Source of the DNA: Buchnera aphidicola (Aphis nerii)
Lineage (GTDB): Bacteria; Pseudomonadota; Gammaproteobacteria; Enterobacterales; Enterobacteriaceae
Assembly: GCF_005083105.1 (NCBI RefSeq)
Contig: NZ_CP034885.1
Location: forward strand, 134,244-198,243
Length of the DNA stretch: 64,000 nt
Direction of reading: 5' to 3'
How positions within the stretch are numbered: position 1 is the first letter of the stretch; the number at the start of each line of letters is the position of its first letter. Position numbers and translations under genes: made by a program. The notes under the pieces were generated by a model. It ran no database searches. It saw only the letters and a program-made list of their open reading frames with translations, and was not told the origin of the DNA. Positions 42,656 through 52,577 of the stretch are shown here, piece after piece.

Positions 42656-43602
42656 ATGACTAATTTTTTTTTAGCTCCATTATTTTTTTTGGAGTATTTT
42701 TTTTAATTTTAATTAATTTTTTTTTTAAAAAGTATGGTTTTATAAATAAAATTAAACATTTTTTTTATTTATATCATTGGATTTTTATTTATTTTTTTTC
42801 TTTTTTATTATTTATTTGTATATTTTGGAGTGTTTTATACCATATTAATGGAATCAATATAGCTAATAAAAACATTATTTTGTTTTTAACTAGTTATTTA
42901 TTAGAAATTATACTTTCAGTAGATAATATTTTTGTTTGGTTTTTAATATTTAAATCGCTTAATATACCAATTATTTATCAAAAAAAAGTTTTATTATATG
43001 GCTCATTAGGAGCTTTTTTACTACGTTTTATATTTTCTTTTTTTGGTTTTTTTTTATTTTCTCGCTGGCATTGGATATTATATTTTTTTGGAGGCTTGTT
43101 TGTTTTTATTAGTTTTAAAACATTTTTTTTAAGAAGTAAAAAACAAAATGAAAATGAAAAAATAAATGTAATCTTTTATTATTTTTACAAAATATTTAGA
43201 ATAAGTGAAAATGTTTACTGTGAAAAGTTTTTCTTAAAAATAAATAACAAAATATTTTTTACTCCTTTATTCCTATCTTTAGTTCTTATAGAATTTAGTG
43301 ATATTATTTTTTCAGCAGATAGTATTCCTGCTATTTTTACTATTACTAATAATTTATTTATTATTTTAACATCTAATATTTTTGCAGTTTTAGGCTTAAG
43401 GTCTATGTACTTATTTATAGTACCAATAATAAAAAAATTTCCTATTTTTGAGTATGCCTTATCGTTTATTTTAATGTTTATAGGATGTAAAATATTATTT
43501 GAAAAATTTATAATTATTTCAACTTTTTTAACATTTAGTATTATATTAATAATTTTAATTATCGCATTCACAATAAATATGATTTTTTATAAAAAAGAAT
43601 GA
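42656..43602 (+). pseudogene. alx: TerC-family membrane protein Alx, frameshifted at a T run (possibly rescued)
   Basis: From the ATG at 42656 the frame reads M-T-N-F-F-L-A-P-L-F-F and stops at 42704. In the +2 frame a continuous membrane protein runs to 43602. Adding one T to the 8-T run at 42683-42690 joins them into 315 residues (E. coli Alx 321). The body has the TerC motifs S-V-D-N-I-F-V-W and F-S-D-I-I-F-S-A-D-S-I-P-A-I-F, with the acidic residues in place, and about eight hydrophobic segments. In E. coli alx is controlled by an alkaline-responsive RNA switch and is linked to manganese handling; no such leader is obvious here. The intact body and clean join argue for a recent lesion, a miscount, or slippage. 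Translation from the TTG at 42880 would give only 240 residues. Confidence 0.75.
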
Positions 43603-43675
43603 TATTGTATTATTTACTTATATTTAATATTTTTAAAAATTTATATAAGTAATATTTTTTAAATAAGTTGGAAAT

Positions 43676-44913
43676 ATGTATAAAAAAAATTTTTCTTTTT
43701 CTATGTGGATTGAATATTTAGAAAAATTAAAAAAAAAAAAAGAAATTTAATAGATGTTAAATATATTGCAAAAAAGTTAAATTTATTAAATTTGAATTCT
43801 TTTTTTTTTACTATAGGTGGCACAAATGGTAAAGGAACAACATGTGCTATGTTAGAAAATGTATTATTAAATTCAGGTTATCAAGTTGGTTTGTATACAT
43901 CTCCACATCTTTTTCATTTTGTAGAAAGGGTTAGAATTAATGGTGCATATCTTCCGGAAATAGAATATGTTAATGCATTTCTTAAAATAGATTCAGTAAA
44001 ATTAAATTATTCACTAAGTTATTTTGAATTTGTTACACTTGCAGCATTATTATTATTTAAACAATATTCACTAGATGTTATTATATTAGAAGTAGGTTTG
44101 GGTGGAAGATTAGATGCTACTAACATTATAGAATCAAATATATCTGTTATTACTAATATAGGAATTGATCATACTGCAATTTTAGGTGCGAATAGATTTA
44201 GCATAGCAAGTGAAAAAGCAGGAATTTTTAAAAAAAACAAAATTTCTATTATTGGTGAAAAAAATATTCCATATTCTCTATATGAAATAGCCAAAAAAAC
44301 TCAAACAAAATTAAAAATAATTAATCAAGATTGGTATTGGGAAGAATATAACAATACTTGGAATTTAATTCATTCAAAAATAGAATTATATAATTTACCA
44401 ATACCTCAGATACCCCTAGCAAATACTGCGATTGCTTTATCAGCGTTATTTTATTCAAATCTTAAAATTAATAAAGAAATATTAATAGATTCTATATCTG
44501 AAGTAAAATTACAAGGTAGATTTCAAGTTATTTCTTATGCACCTTATATTATTCTTGATGTAGCTCATAATGCTCATGCTGCTTCATATCTTTCGAAGAA
44601 AATTAATCAAATAGGCATAGAAGGAAATATATATGCAATATTTGGTGCATTTAAAGATAAAGATATTTTATCAATTATTTATCCATTAAAAAATCAAGTA
44701 CATGCTTGGTATACTTCTACTTTACCAATAGATAGAAGTGCTAGTGTTAAGCAATTGAAAAATATTTTACCCGTTGAGAATACATTTTTTTTTAGTAGTA
44801 TTTATAATGCTTGGAATAGTTTAAAAAAAATAATAACTAGGAAAGATATGGTATTAGTTTTTGGTTCTTTTGTTACTGTTTCAGAATTTATTTCTATAAA
44901 AAATAAAAAATAG
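43676..44913 (+). pseudogene. folC: Folylpolyglutamate/dihydrofolate synthase, frameshifted at a 13-A run (possibly rescued)
   Basis: The ATG at 43676 starts a good FolC N-terminus (M-W-I-E-Y-L-E-K-L) that stops at 43748, just after a run of 13 A (43729-43741). In another frame the family sequence continues at once (R-N-L-I-D-V-K-Y-I-A-K-K-L) to 44913. One extra A would give 412 residues (E. coli 422). The rest is well kept: the P-loop G-G-T-N-G-K-G-T-T, E-V-G-L-G-G-R-L-D-A-T-N, D-H-T and D-V-A-H-N-A-H-A. FolC adds glutamates to folate and makes dihydrofolate; with folE and folA retained, loss would be surprising. The in-frame TTG at 43792 would cut the N-terminal 39 residues, ending just before the P-loop strand. 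Confidence 0.75.
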
Positions 44914-44938
44914 AATAATATTATTTTTTGGAAAAAAT

Positions 44939-45384
44939 ATGATTTTAATAGATTTTATTATTCTTACTATTATTTTATATTCTGTTTTTTTGGGGGTTTT
45001 AAAAGGTTTTTTAAAAGAATTAACATCTACTTTATTTTGGTTTTTTTTTATTTACTTTTTTATTAATTATACATATTTTAGTTCTTTTTATTCGAATACT
45101 TTTTTAAAAAAAAATAGTTATCTGGTCATTTCAATTATTATTATTTTTTTTTTATTATAAGAATGGCAGTTAATTGTATTTTAAAAAAAATAATTAAAAA
45201 ATTTAAATTATTATATGTAAATGTTATTTTTGGAGGTTTATTTGGTTTATTTCGCGGAATAATATTAGTATATTTTTTACTTCTTTCAATTAGTAAATGT
45301 AGTAAAACTATTTATTTAAGTTTATTAAATAAATCTTATTTAATTAATTTATTTGTTTCAATCACTTTAAATCATAAATTTTAG
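44939..45384 (+). pseudogene. cvpA: Colicin V production protein family (CvpA), frameshifted at a 10-T run
   Basis: Two adjacent frames, 44939-45160 and 45163-45384, are the halves of one CvpA-like membrane protein. A T run of 10 (45144-45153) lies at the junction. One extra T joins them into 148 residues (E. coli CvpA 162), giving a continuous third hydrophobic helix. The N-half has I-D-F-I-I-L-T and G-F-L-K-E; the C-half has F-G-G-L-F-G-L-F-R-G, matching the family's G-A-L-R-G region. In E. coli cvpA lies near folC, as here, and purF usually follows; purF is missing. A GGA lies 8 bases before the ATG. CvpA function is poorly understood (envelope-linked). Confidence 0.75.
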
Positions 45385-45409
45385 TTTTTATTTCAAATTT
45401 TTTAAAGTA

Positions 45410-45445
45410 CTAAGCACATTATTTTAATAGATATAGTGTGCTTAG
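45410..45445. terminator. Bidirectional hairpin between cvpA and prs
   Basis: CTAAGCACA (45410-45418) pairs perfectly with TGTGCTTAG (45437-45445) around an 18-base loop. It stands between the convergent ends of cvpA and prs, 10 bases from the prs stop. The flanks are AT-rich but lack a long T run. Confidence 0.6.
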
Positions 45446-45455
45446 AATTAATTTA

Positions 45456-46403
45456 TTAATGTTCAAACATTGCAGAAATTGATTCTTCATTACTGATACG
45501 TCTTATGGCTTCAGCTAACATACCAGCTAAAGTAAGAGTGCGTACATTTGGTAAAGATTTAATTTTTTCTTGTAAAGGTATAGTATCACAAACAACAACT
45601 TCATCAATAACAGAGTGTTTTAAATTTTCTGATGCTTTTCCTGAAAAAATAGGATGTGTAGCATATGCAAAGACTCTTTTTGCTCCTCTTTCTTTGAGAG
45701 CTTCTGCAGCTTTACAAAGTGTTCCTCCAGTATCAATCATATCATCAACTAAAATACAATCTCGATTTGCAACATCACCAATAATGTTCATAACTTGAGA
45801 AATATTAGGACGCGGTCGTCTTTTGTCTATAATTGCCATGTCAGTATCATAGAGGAGTTTGGCAATTGCTCTTGCTCTTATTACACCACCAATATCAGGT
45901 GATACAACTATAGGATTTTTTAGTTCTCTTTGTAACATATCTTCTAAAAGAATTAAACTACCAAATACATTATCTACAGGTACATCAAAAAAACCTTGAA
46001 TTTGCTCAGCATGTAAATCTACTGTTAATACACGATCTACTCCAATACTAGATAAAAAATCAGCTACAACTTTAGCTGTAATTGGAACACGTGCAGATCG
46101 TACACGTCGATCTTGACGTGAATATCCAAAATATGGAATTACTGCAGTAATTCTACCAGCTGAAGCTCTTCTTAAAGCATCTACCATTACAACAAGTTCC
46201 ATAATATTATCATTTGTTGGAGAGCAAGTTGATTGGATTATAAAAACATCACTTCCTCTAACGTTTTCATTAATTTGAACGCTAATTTCACCATCGCTAA
46301 ATCGACCAACAGATGCATTCCCTAAGTTTATATAAAGTCGATGAGCAATAAACTTTGCTAGTTTTGGAATAGAATTTCCAGCAAATAATTTCATATCTGG
46401 CAT
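45456..46403 (-). CDS. prs: Ribose-phosphate pyrophosphokinase
   Basis: 315 residues from the ATG at 46403, equal to E. coli. A TTG two codons upstream is in frame, but an AAGG element 6 bases before the ATG and the family start P-D-M-K-L-F-A-G-N support the ATG. Prs makes PRPP for nucleotides, histidine, tryptophan and NAD. The sequence is nearly identical to E. coli through [18 protein letters not shown] and the PRPP loop D-D-M-I-D-T-G-G-T. It ends in [12 protein letters not shown]. It follows ispE, the E. coli arrangement. Confidence 0.98.
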   Translation of the reverse strand: MPDMKLFAGNSIPKLAKFIAHRLYINLGNASVGRFSDGEISVQINENVRGSDVFIIQSTCSPTNDNIMELVVMVDALRRASAGRITAVIPYFGYSRQDRRVRSARVPITAKVVADFLSSIGVDRVLTVDLHAEQIQGFFDVPVDNVFGSLILLEDMLQRELKNPIVVSPDIGGVIRARAIAKLLYDTDMAIIDKRRPRPNISQVMNIIGDVANRDCILVDDMIDTGGTLCKAAEALKERGAKRVFAYATHPIFSGKASENLKHSVIDEVVVCDTIPLQEKIKSLPNVRTLTLAGMLAEAIRRISNEESISAMFEH

Positions 46404-46444
46404 AAACAACCTTGTTTTTTATTTTTTATTTAAATATTGAATTT

Positions 46445-47323
46445 TTAATTGAAAATATGTGTTTTTTTTTCATAAAAAATATGATGTAATGGAGATATAT
46501 CAACACTTTTAGCAATAAATCCTTCTATGTTTTTAGGGAGTAAAGAAAATATTTTTTCAGCGGTTATTTTATCATTAAATTCTGCAAAAACACAGGATCC
46601 TGTTCCAGTTATTCGAGTTGGCGCATAAAGAGATAATATAGAAATTAATTTTTTTATTTTCCTAAATTTTTTGGTTACTATATTCTCAAAATCATTACTA
46701 AATGGAGATGATAATAGTAATTGTATTGGTTTTTTTTGAGTTTTATTTTTTAAAAGAAAACTTGAAAATATATTTTTTGTTAAAATATGAATTTTAGGAT
46801 AAATAACTAAATACCATTTTTCTTTTCTTTTAATAGGATGTATTATTTCTCCTATTCCTTCAATAACAGATGTTTTACCCATAACAAATGCTGGAATATC
46901 CGATCCTATTTTAAGACTAAACTCAGCTAATTCTGTTAATGTAAATTTTATTTTCCATAATTGATTTAATACAATTAGTACTGTTGCAGCATTAGATGAT
47001 CCACCTCCTAATCCGCTTCCTATAGGTATTTTTTTATTTAAAAATATTTTCGCTCCAAGATTAGTGCAATTAGTTTTTTTATAATATAATGCTTTTGATT
47101 TTAACAATTGAGCTGCATTAATAATAGTATTTTCTCTATTTAAAAATAGTTTTTTTTCAGAAAATAGTTCAATATTTCCTGTTTTATTTGGAATAATTTT
47201 TAATGTATCACCATAATTAAGAAATTGAAATAAGCTTTGTATACTATGATATCCGTCTGAACGAATACCTGTAACGTATAAAAATAAATTAATTTTTGCA
47301 GGAGAAGGCCATGTATGTATCAT
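46445..47323 (-). CDS. ispE: 4-diphosphocytidyl-2-C-methyl-D-erythritol kinase
   Basis: 292 residues (E. coli 283). IspE phosphorylates CDP-methylerythritol in the isoprenoid precursor pathway whose last enzyme, IspH, is also in this window. GHMP-kinase motifs are clear: P-S-P-A-K-I-N-L-F-L at the start, P-I-G-S-G-L-G-G-G-S-S-N-A-A near 96-108 (ATP loop) and T-G-T-G-S-C-V-F near 245. It lies 41 bases upstream of prs on the same strand. The E. coli neighbour lolB is not here; the next gene, prfA, is divergent. Confidence 0.95.
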   Translation of the reverse strand: MIHTWPSPAKINLFLYVTGIRSDGYHSIQSLFQFLNYGDTLKIIPNKTGNIELFSEKKLFLNRENTIINAAQLLKSKALYYKKTNCTNLGAKIFLNKKIPIGSGLGGGSSNAATVLIVLNQLWKIKFTLTELAEFSLKIGSDIPAFVMGKTSVIEGIGEIIHPIKRKEKWYLVIYPKIHILTKNIFSSFLLKNKTQKKPIQLLLSSPFSNDFENIVTKKFRKIKKLISILSLYAPTRITGTGSCVFAEFNDKITAEKIFSLLPKNIEGFIAKSVDISPLHHIFYEKKTHIFN

Positions 47324-47514
47324 TTATGTTTATTTTTAAAAAATTCTTTTTATGTTAATATTTATGAAAATTATACTAAAAATCATTAAAAATGATATAA
47401 TCATTTGGATCAGAAGAATTTAATTTTTTATTTATTTATTATATTTTTATTTTTATTGATTTTTGCAGTAATATTATTTTATTTATTTTTTGTATTTTAA
47501 AAGGATAATATTAT

Positions 47515-48600
47515 ATGAATTCTTCTATTATTAACAAATTAAAATCTTTAAAATATCGTTATCAAGAAATTGAATTATTGCTTACTCAAAAAGATATTAT
47601 ATCAAATCAAGATAAATTAAAAACTTTATCTAAAGAATATTTAAAACTTTCTGAAGTTGTTAAATATTTTGTGGAATGGGAAAAAAAAGATTATGATATA
47701 AAAAACATTAGAATGTTATTTGATGATCAAGAAATGTATGATTTAGCAAAAGAAGAATATTATATACTTAAACAAGAAAAAAAAAAATTAGAAAAAAAAA
47801 TTAAAATATTATTATTACCTGAAGATCCTAATGATCAACATGATTGTTTTATTGAAATTAGGGCTGGTACAGGTGGAGATGAATCGTCTATTTTTGCAGG
47901 TCAATTATTTAGAATGTATATAAGATATGCTGAAAGTTATATGTGGAAAACAGAAATTATGAGTTCTAGTGAAAATGAAAAAGGAGGATTTAAAGAAATA
48001 ATACTTAAAATTACAGGAAAAGGTGCTGCTGGTCGTTTAAAGTTTGAATCGGGAGGACATCGTGTTCAAAGAGTTCCAGAAACTGAATCGCAAGGCAGAA
48101 TTCATACTTCTACTTGTACTATTGCTGTAATGCCTGTTCGTCCTAAAACAGAAAAGGAAGAAATTAATTTGTCTGATTTGAAAATTGACACTTTTCGGTC
48201 CTCTGGTGCTGGTGGACAGCATGTAAATACAACTGATTCAGCAATTAGAATTACTCATTTACCTACTGGTAATGTAGTAGAATGTCAAGATGAAAGATCA
48301 CAACATAAAAATAAAGCTAAAGCTTTATCTATTTTATCTGCTCGTTTATATACTCAAAAATTAGCACAAAATAAAAAAGAAAATTCTTCTATGAGACGTA
48401 CTTTATTAGGTAGTGGCGAAAGATCCGATAGAAATAGAACATATAACTTTCCTCAAAATAGAATTACAGATCATAGAATTAATTTAACTATATATAAATT
48501 AGACGAAGTATTAGAAGGAAAATTAGATTTTCTTATAAAACCAATTATTCAAGAATATCAAGCAGATATGCTTTCTTCTTTATCTAAGTTAAGAAGATGA
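47515..48600 (+). CDS. prfA: Peptide chain release factor 1
   Basis: 361 residues (E. coli 360). RF1 releases the finished protein at UAA and UAG stops. The stop-codon-reading P-x-T motif is P-E-T here (residues near 187; E. coli has P-A-T). The catalytic G-G-Q lies in S-G-A-G-G-Q-H-V-N near 237. The N-terminal coiled domain and [11 protein letters not shown] near 117 are intact. An AAGGATAA ribosome-binding site precedes the ATG. Its stop overlaps the prmC start, and PrmC methylates the glutamine of this G-G-Q. In E. coli hemA precedes prfA; it is absent here. Confidence 0.97.
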   Translation: MNSSIINKLKSLKYRYQEIELLLTQKDIISNQDKLKTLSKEYLKLSEVVKYFVEWEKKDYDIKNIRMLFDDQEMYDLAKEEYYILKQEKKKLEKKIKILLLPEDPNDQHDCFIEIRAGTGGDESSIFAGQLFRMYIRYAESYMWKTEIMSSSENEKGGFKEIILKITGKGAAGRLKFESGGHRVQRVPETESQGRIHTSTCTIAVMPVRPKTEKEEINLSDLKIDTFRSSGAGGQHVNTTDSAIRITHLPTGNVVECQDERSQHKNKAKALSILSARLYTQKLAQNKKENSSMRRTLLGSGERSDRNRTYNFPQNRITDHRINLTIYKLDEVLEGKLDFLIKPIIQEYQADMLSSLSKLRR

Positions 48601-49424
48601 AAATACACCAATGGTTAAAACACACAATTAAAATATTCTCTCATCTTCAATATCCTAAACACGAAGCTGAAATATTATTAGGTCATGTTTTAAAACGTTC
48701 ACGTTCTTGGATTGTAGCTTTTGATCAAACAGAATTAAGTGAATTAAATCAAATGCAATTAAAAAATTTTGTTGATCGAAGATCTATAGGAGAACCTATG
48801 GCGTATATATTAGGAAAAAAAGAATTTTGGTCTTTATCATTACGTGTATCCCCAGATACATTAATTCCTAGACCTGATACAGAAATTTTAGTTGAAACAG
48901 TATTAACTAAAATTGAAAAAAATCATAGATATATTCTTGATTTAGGAACTGGTTGCGGTACCATTGCATTAGCACTTGCAAGTATTTGTTCAGATTTTCA
49001 TATTACTGCTGTTGACAATTCAAATAAAGCTATTAAAATAGCTAAAATAAATGCGTTGGAATTGAGTTTAAATAATATTGTTTTTTTTTACAGCGACTGG
49101 TTTTCAAAAATAAATAAAAAATTTCATATCATTGTAAGTAATCCTCCATATGTTAGTTTAAAAGAAATGAAAATATTAAAAAAAAATTTTATTTTTGAAC
49201 CGATTCAAGCATTATTATCAAAAAAAAATGGACTACAAGATATCGAGTTAATTATAAAAAAATCAAAAAAATATTTATTTAATGAAGGATGGCTTATCAT
49301 TGAACATGGATGGAAACAAAAATGTAAAGTTCAATTTTTATTTAAAAAATATAATTTTTTTAATATAAAATCTTATAAAGATTATGGAGGTAATGATCGT
49401 GTCACTATTGGTCAAAAAAAATAA
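48597..49424 (+). CDS. prmC: Release factor glutamine methyltransferase (HemK)
   Basis: 275 residues (E. coli 277). PrmC methylates the glutamine of the G-G-Q motif in RF1 and RF2. The N-terminal helical substrate domain leads into a Rossmann methyltransferase fold with I-L-D-L-G-T-G-C-G near residue 116-124. The catalytic motif N-P-P-Y-V-S lies near 181. The segment L-I-P-R-P-D-T-E is near 88. The ATG overlaps the prfA TGA (ATGA), so enzyme and substrate are translated together. Confidence 0.96.
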   Translation: MKIHQWLKHTIKIFSHLQYPKHEAEILLGHVLKRSRSWIVAFDQTELSELNQMQLKNFVDRRSIGEPMAYILGKKEFWSLSLRVSPDTLIPRPDTEILVETVLTKIEKNHRYILDLGTGCGTIALALASICSDFHITAVDNSNKAIKIAKINALELSLNNIVFFYSDWFSKINKKFHIIVSNPPYVSLKEMKILKKNFIFEPIQALLSKKNGLQDIELIIKKSKKYLFNEGWLIIEHGWKQKCKVQFLFKKYNFFNIKSYKDYGGNDRVTIGQKK

Positions 49425-49549
49425 TAATGTGTTTAATTTTATTTTAAAAATATAAAAATTTTAAATTACAAAAAAATAGTTTAAAATATTTCAAAATCAT
49501 AAAAATAAATTTTAAATTTATTTATCATCTAAAATATTAATACAATAAC

Positions 49550-50359
49550 ATGAAATCTTTTTCAAAAAATAATTTATCTAAATTATCACTTTTTGATTCT
49601 ATTATATCTATTTCTCAATTTATTCGAGAAGATTTTCCTATAGATTTTGTAGTCTTAGAGATGTGTAATAAAATTAAAGAAGCAAAATTTTATATTTCAA
49701 CTGAAATTGAACCAAATCAAAAATTAAAAAAGTTATTAAATTTATTTTATAAAAATTGGAATTTTGGTGGAGCTAGCGGTATTTATAAGCTTTCAGATGT
49801 ATTATGGATTGACAACGTTTTAAAAACCAAGCAAGGTACTGCAGTTTCTTTAGGCATTCTTTTATTACATATTGCAAAAGAATTAAAATTACCGTTAGAT
49901 CCTGTGGCATTTCCGACTCAATTAATATTAAGAGCAGATTGGCCAGATAAAAAAAAGTGGTTAATTAATCCGTTTAATGGTGACATATTAGATCAACATA
50001 CATTAGAAGTTTGGTTAAAAGGAAATATCAGTCCAACAGCTGAATTATATGAAAATGATTTATACCAAGCTGAATCTATTACTGTTGTTCGAAAAATGTT
50101 AAATACTTTAAAATCAGCATTAATGGAAGAAAAAAATATGGAGTTGGCACTAAATGTTAGTAATGTTCTTTTACAAATTGATCCTAATGATCCATATGAA
50201 ATTCGTGATAGAGGTCTGATTTACGCTCACTTAGATTGCAATCATGTCGCTTTAACAGATTTACTTTACTTTATTGAAAACTGTCCAGAAGATCCTATCA
50301 GTGAAATCATTAAAGTACAAATTCACTCTATTGAACAAAAAAAAATGATATTACATTAA
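49550..50359 (+). CDS. sirB1: SirB1/YchA family protein (transglutaminase-like with TPR-type tail)
   Basis: 269 residues, the same length as E. coli SirB1 (YchA). The N-terminal half is a transglutaminase-like domain with the characteristic K-Q-G-T-A-V-S-L-G-I-L and P-V-A-F-P-T-Q segments; a TPR-like helical region follows (A-L-N-V-S-N-V-L-L, D-P-Y-E-I-R-D-R-G). Its biochemical role is not established. It lies downstream of prfA-prmC as in E. coli, after a 125-base AT-rich gap. The lack of decay suggests it is needed. Confidence 0.88.
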   Translation: MKSFSKNNLSKLSLFDSIISISQFIREDFPIDFVVLEMCNKIKEAKFYISTEIEPNQKLKKLLNLFYKNWNFGGASGIYKLSDVLWIDNVLKTKQGTAVSLGILLLHIAKELKLPLDPVAFPTQLILRADWPDKKKWLINPFNGDILDQHTLEVWLKGNISPTAELYENDLYQAESITVVRKMLNTLKSALMEEKNMELALNVSNVLLQIDPNDPYEIRDRGLIYAHLDCNHVALTDLLYFIENCPEDPISEIIKVQIHSIEQKKMILH

Positions 50360-50368
50360 ATAAAAATA

Positions 50369-51175
50369 TTATCCAATATTAATTGGATATCTTTTATGTT
50401 GTGTGTTTAAATAGAGTTTTTCAATTATTTTTTTATCTAATATATTTATTTGTTTACCCTCTAAATAAGAATCAATGGTGCTATATTTAACACCCAAAAC
50501 AAGTTCATCTGGTTTTTGCGGATTATTGTCCTCAAGATCAGCTGTTGGTGTTTTTAAATATAAATTTTTTGGACATTTTAGTTCTTTTAATATTAATCGA
50601 CCTTGTCGTTTATTTAATTGAGATATAAGATTAATATCTATTCCATGATCCCCATGTTTAGTGAAAAAACCTGTCATAATCTCTGCTGCATTGCTAGTTC
50701 CTACAACTATTCCATTTTTCATTGCAGCAACACTATATTGTATTTTCATTCTTTCCCTTGCTTTTTCATTTCCTTTAACGTGGTCTGAAATTTTAATTCC
50801 AGCTATATTTAATGATAACTCACTGCTTAAAACAGAATTTTTAATGTTTATTGTAATAATTTCATCTGGATTAATAAATTTAATTGCTGTTTTACAATCT
50901 TCTTCATCTTTTTGAATACCATATGGCAATCTTAATGCAATAAATTTATATGATTTATTTTTTTGTTCTTTACGTAATTGTTCGATTGTTATTTGACATA
51001 ACTTTCCTGTTAATGTAGAATCCTGACCTCCACTAATAGCAACAATTAAAGATTGTAAATGAATATTTTGAAGTAAGTATTCTTTTAAGTGTATAATTCG
51101 ATTTGTAATTTCTATTCTTGGGTTGATTTTTGGTTTTACATTAAGTAATTTAATAATTTTCTTTTGTAATATCAT
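50369..51175 (-). CDS. nadE: NAD synthetase (ammonia-dependent)
   Basis: 268 residues (E. coli 275). NadE amidates nicotinate adenine dinucleotide with ATP. The ATP P-loop S-G-G-Q-D-S-T is near residue 49, and [10 protein letters not shown] near 136 and P-T-A-D-L-E-D near 213 are intact. The loop normally G-T-D-H-A-A-E in E. coli reads G-T-S-N-A-A-E here, a change in the ammonia/ATP site region. The C-terminus stops after H-K-R-Y-P-I-N-I-G, about eight residues short of E. coli, where the DNA forms a terminator hairpin. It converges with sirB1, 9 bases away. Confidence 0.94.
   Translation of the reverse strand: MILQKKIIKLLNVKPKINPRIEITNRIIHLKEYLLQNIHLQSLIVAISGGQDSTLTGKLCQITIEQLRKEQKNKSYKFIALRLPYGIQKDEEDCKTAIKFINPDEIITINIKNSVLSSELSLNIAGIKISDHVKGNEKARERMKIQYSVAAMKNGIVVGTSNAAEIMTGFFTKHGDHGIDINLISQLNKRQGRLILKELKCPKNLYLKTPTADLEDNNPQKPDELVLGVKYSTIDSYLEGKQINILDKKIIEKLYLNTQHKRYPINIG
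50371..50388 (-). terminator. Hairpin between sirB1 and nadE, within the nadE end
   Basis: ATCCAAT (50371-50377) pairs with ATTGGAT (50382-50388) around a 4-base loop. It overlaps the last codons of nadE and on the minus strand runs into AATATTTTTATTT, as expected of an intrinsic terminator for nadE. It may also end sirB1 transcription. Confidence 0.6.
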
Positions 51176-51331
51176 ATTATATTTAATTCTAAATATAGAT
51201 GTTATAAAAATATTTATTTTTTATGTTATATTTTTTATTAAGATTTATTATTATATATTAATATAATAATTTTTTAAATATATATTAAAAACAATTCTTT
51301 TTAGTTTTTAATCAGACATTGGTAAATAATA

Positions 51332-52537
51332 TTGAATCATTTAATTTTTGTATTAAATTGTGGAAGCTCTTCTATAAAATTTTCTATATTAGACCCTACA
51401 ACTAAAAAGAAACATCTATCTGGTTTAGTAGAATGTTTATTTTTAAAGAAAACATATATTACATGGGAATATTTAAAAATAAAATATAAAAAATATATAG
51501 GTTCTTATATATCTCATAAAGATGCTTTAGATTTTATTTTTAACGAAGTTTTATTAAAACAACAAGATATATATAATAACATTATTGGAATAGGACATAG
51601 AGTTGTTCATGGTGGTAAAAAAATAAACAAATCGATTCTAATAGATAGTATGGTTATTAGTTTTATTAAACAAGCTATCCCATTTGCTCCAATGCATAAT
51701 CCTGCAAATTTAATAGGAATTGAAATAGCTATTCAAAAATTTCCTAAATTATCAAAAAAAAATGTAGCAGTATTTGATACTGCTTTTTATCAAAAAATGC
51801 CTAAAACTGCATTTTTATATGCAATTCCTTATTATTTCTATAAAAAACATCATATTAGACGTTATGGTGCTCATGGTATTAGTCATAATTATGTAGCACA
51901 TGAAGCCGCTACTATTTTAAAAAAAGATTTTGATTTATTAAATATTATTACATGTCATTTAGGAAATGGATCTTCTATTTCTGCAATTAAAAATGGAATT
52001 TGTGTAGATACTTCTATGGGTTTAACACCGTTAGAAGGTTTAGTTATGGGTACGAGAAGTGGTGATATAGATCCTTCAGTTGTTTTTTTTATGAATAAAC
52101 AATTAGGAATAGATGTTGATAAAATTCATGAAATATTAACAAAAGAATCTGGTCTGTTAGGATTAAGTGGATTGAGTAGTGATTTTCGTTACCTTGAAAA
52201 AAATTATCTATCTAATAAAAAAGTAAAATTGTCTGTAGATATATTTTGTTATCGATTATCTAAATATATTGCTTCTTATATGTGTTTAATGGATAAAAAG
52301 TTAGATGCATTAGTATTTACTGGTGGTATTGGTGAAAACGTTTCATTAATTAGACAAATTACTTTATCAAAATTATATCTAATGGGATTTAAAATTGATA
52401 TAGAACAAAACTGTTTAATTAAGAGTGGAAAAACTGGGTTTATTAGTATAAATGATTCTTTTCCAGTTTTAGTTATTCCAACCAATGAAGAGTTGCTAAT
52501 AGCAAAAGAAACAATGAAAATAGTTAGTTTAATATAA
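51332..52537 (+). CDS. ackA: Acetate kinase
   Basis: 401 residues from a TTG at 51332 (E. coli 400); no ATG fits and only a weak ribosome-binding site is seen. AckA makes ATP and acetate from acetyl phosphate. Family marks: V-L-N-C-G-S-S-S-I-K-F near residue 7, G-H-R-V-V-H-G-G near 88, A-P-M-H-N-P-A near 118, F-D-T-A-F near 146, H-L-G-N-G-S-S near 207, and T-G-G-I-G-E-N near 330. All are intact. It forms an operon with pta, 40 bases downstream, the E. coli arrangement. Confidence 0.95.
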   Translation: MNHLIFVLNCGSSSIKFSILDPTTKKKHLSGLVECLFLKKTYITWEYLKIKYKKYIGSYISHKDALDFIFNEVLLKQQDIYNNIIGIGHRVVHGGKKINKSILIDSMVISFIKQAIPFAPMHNPANLIGIEIAIQKFPKLSKKNVAVFDTAFYQKMPKTAFLYAIPYYFYKKHHIRRYGAHGISHNYVAHEAATILKKDFDLLNIITCHLGNGSSISAIKNGICVDTSMGLTPLEGLVMGTRSGDIDPSVVFFMNKQLGIDVDKIHEILTKESGLLGLSGLSSDFRYLEKNYLSNKKVKLSVDIFCYRLSKYIASYMCLMDKKLDALVFTGGIGENVSLIRQITLSKLYLMGFKIDIEQNCLIKSGKTGFISINDSFPVLVIPTNEELLIAKETMKIVSLI

Positions 52538-52577
52538 TTAATTTATGAATTTTTACATTTAAAATAATAAGAATATT

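Noticed and set aside
43215-43571. 118-residue minus-strand frame opposite alx
   Set aside because: Antisense to the TerC-family body; composition follows the reverse complement of membrane-protein codons.
45163-45384. Second 73-residue open frame after cvpA as an independent small gene
   Set aside because: It has no ribosome-binding site and is the continuation of CvpA after a T-run frameshift, including the conserved glycine-rich segment.
47324-47514. Possible tRNA or small RNA between ispE and prfA
   Set aside because: No cloverleaf-forming arms or T-loop sequence; only a TATAAT-like element and T-rich DNA.
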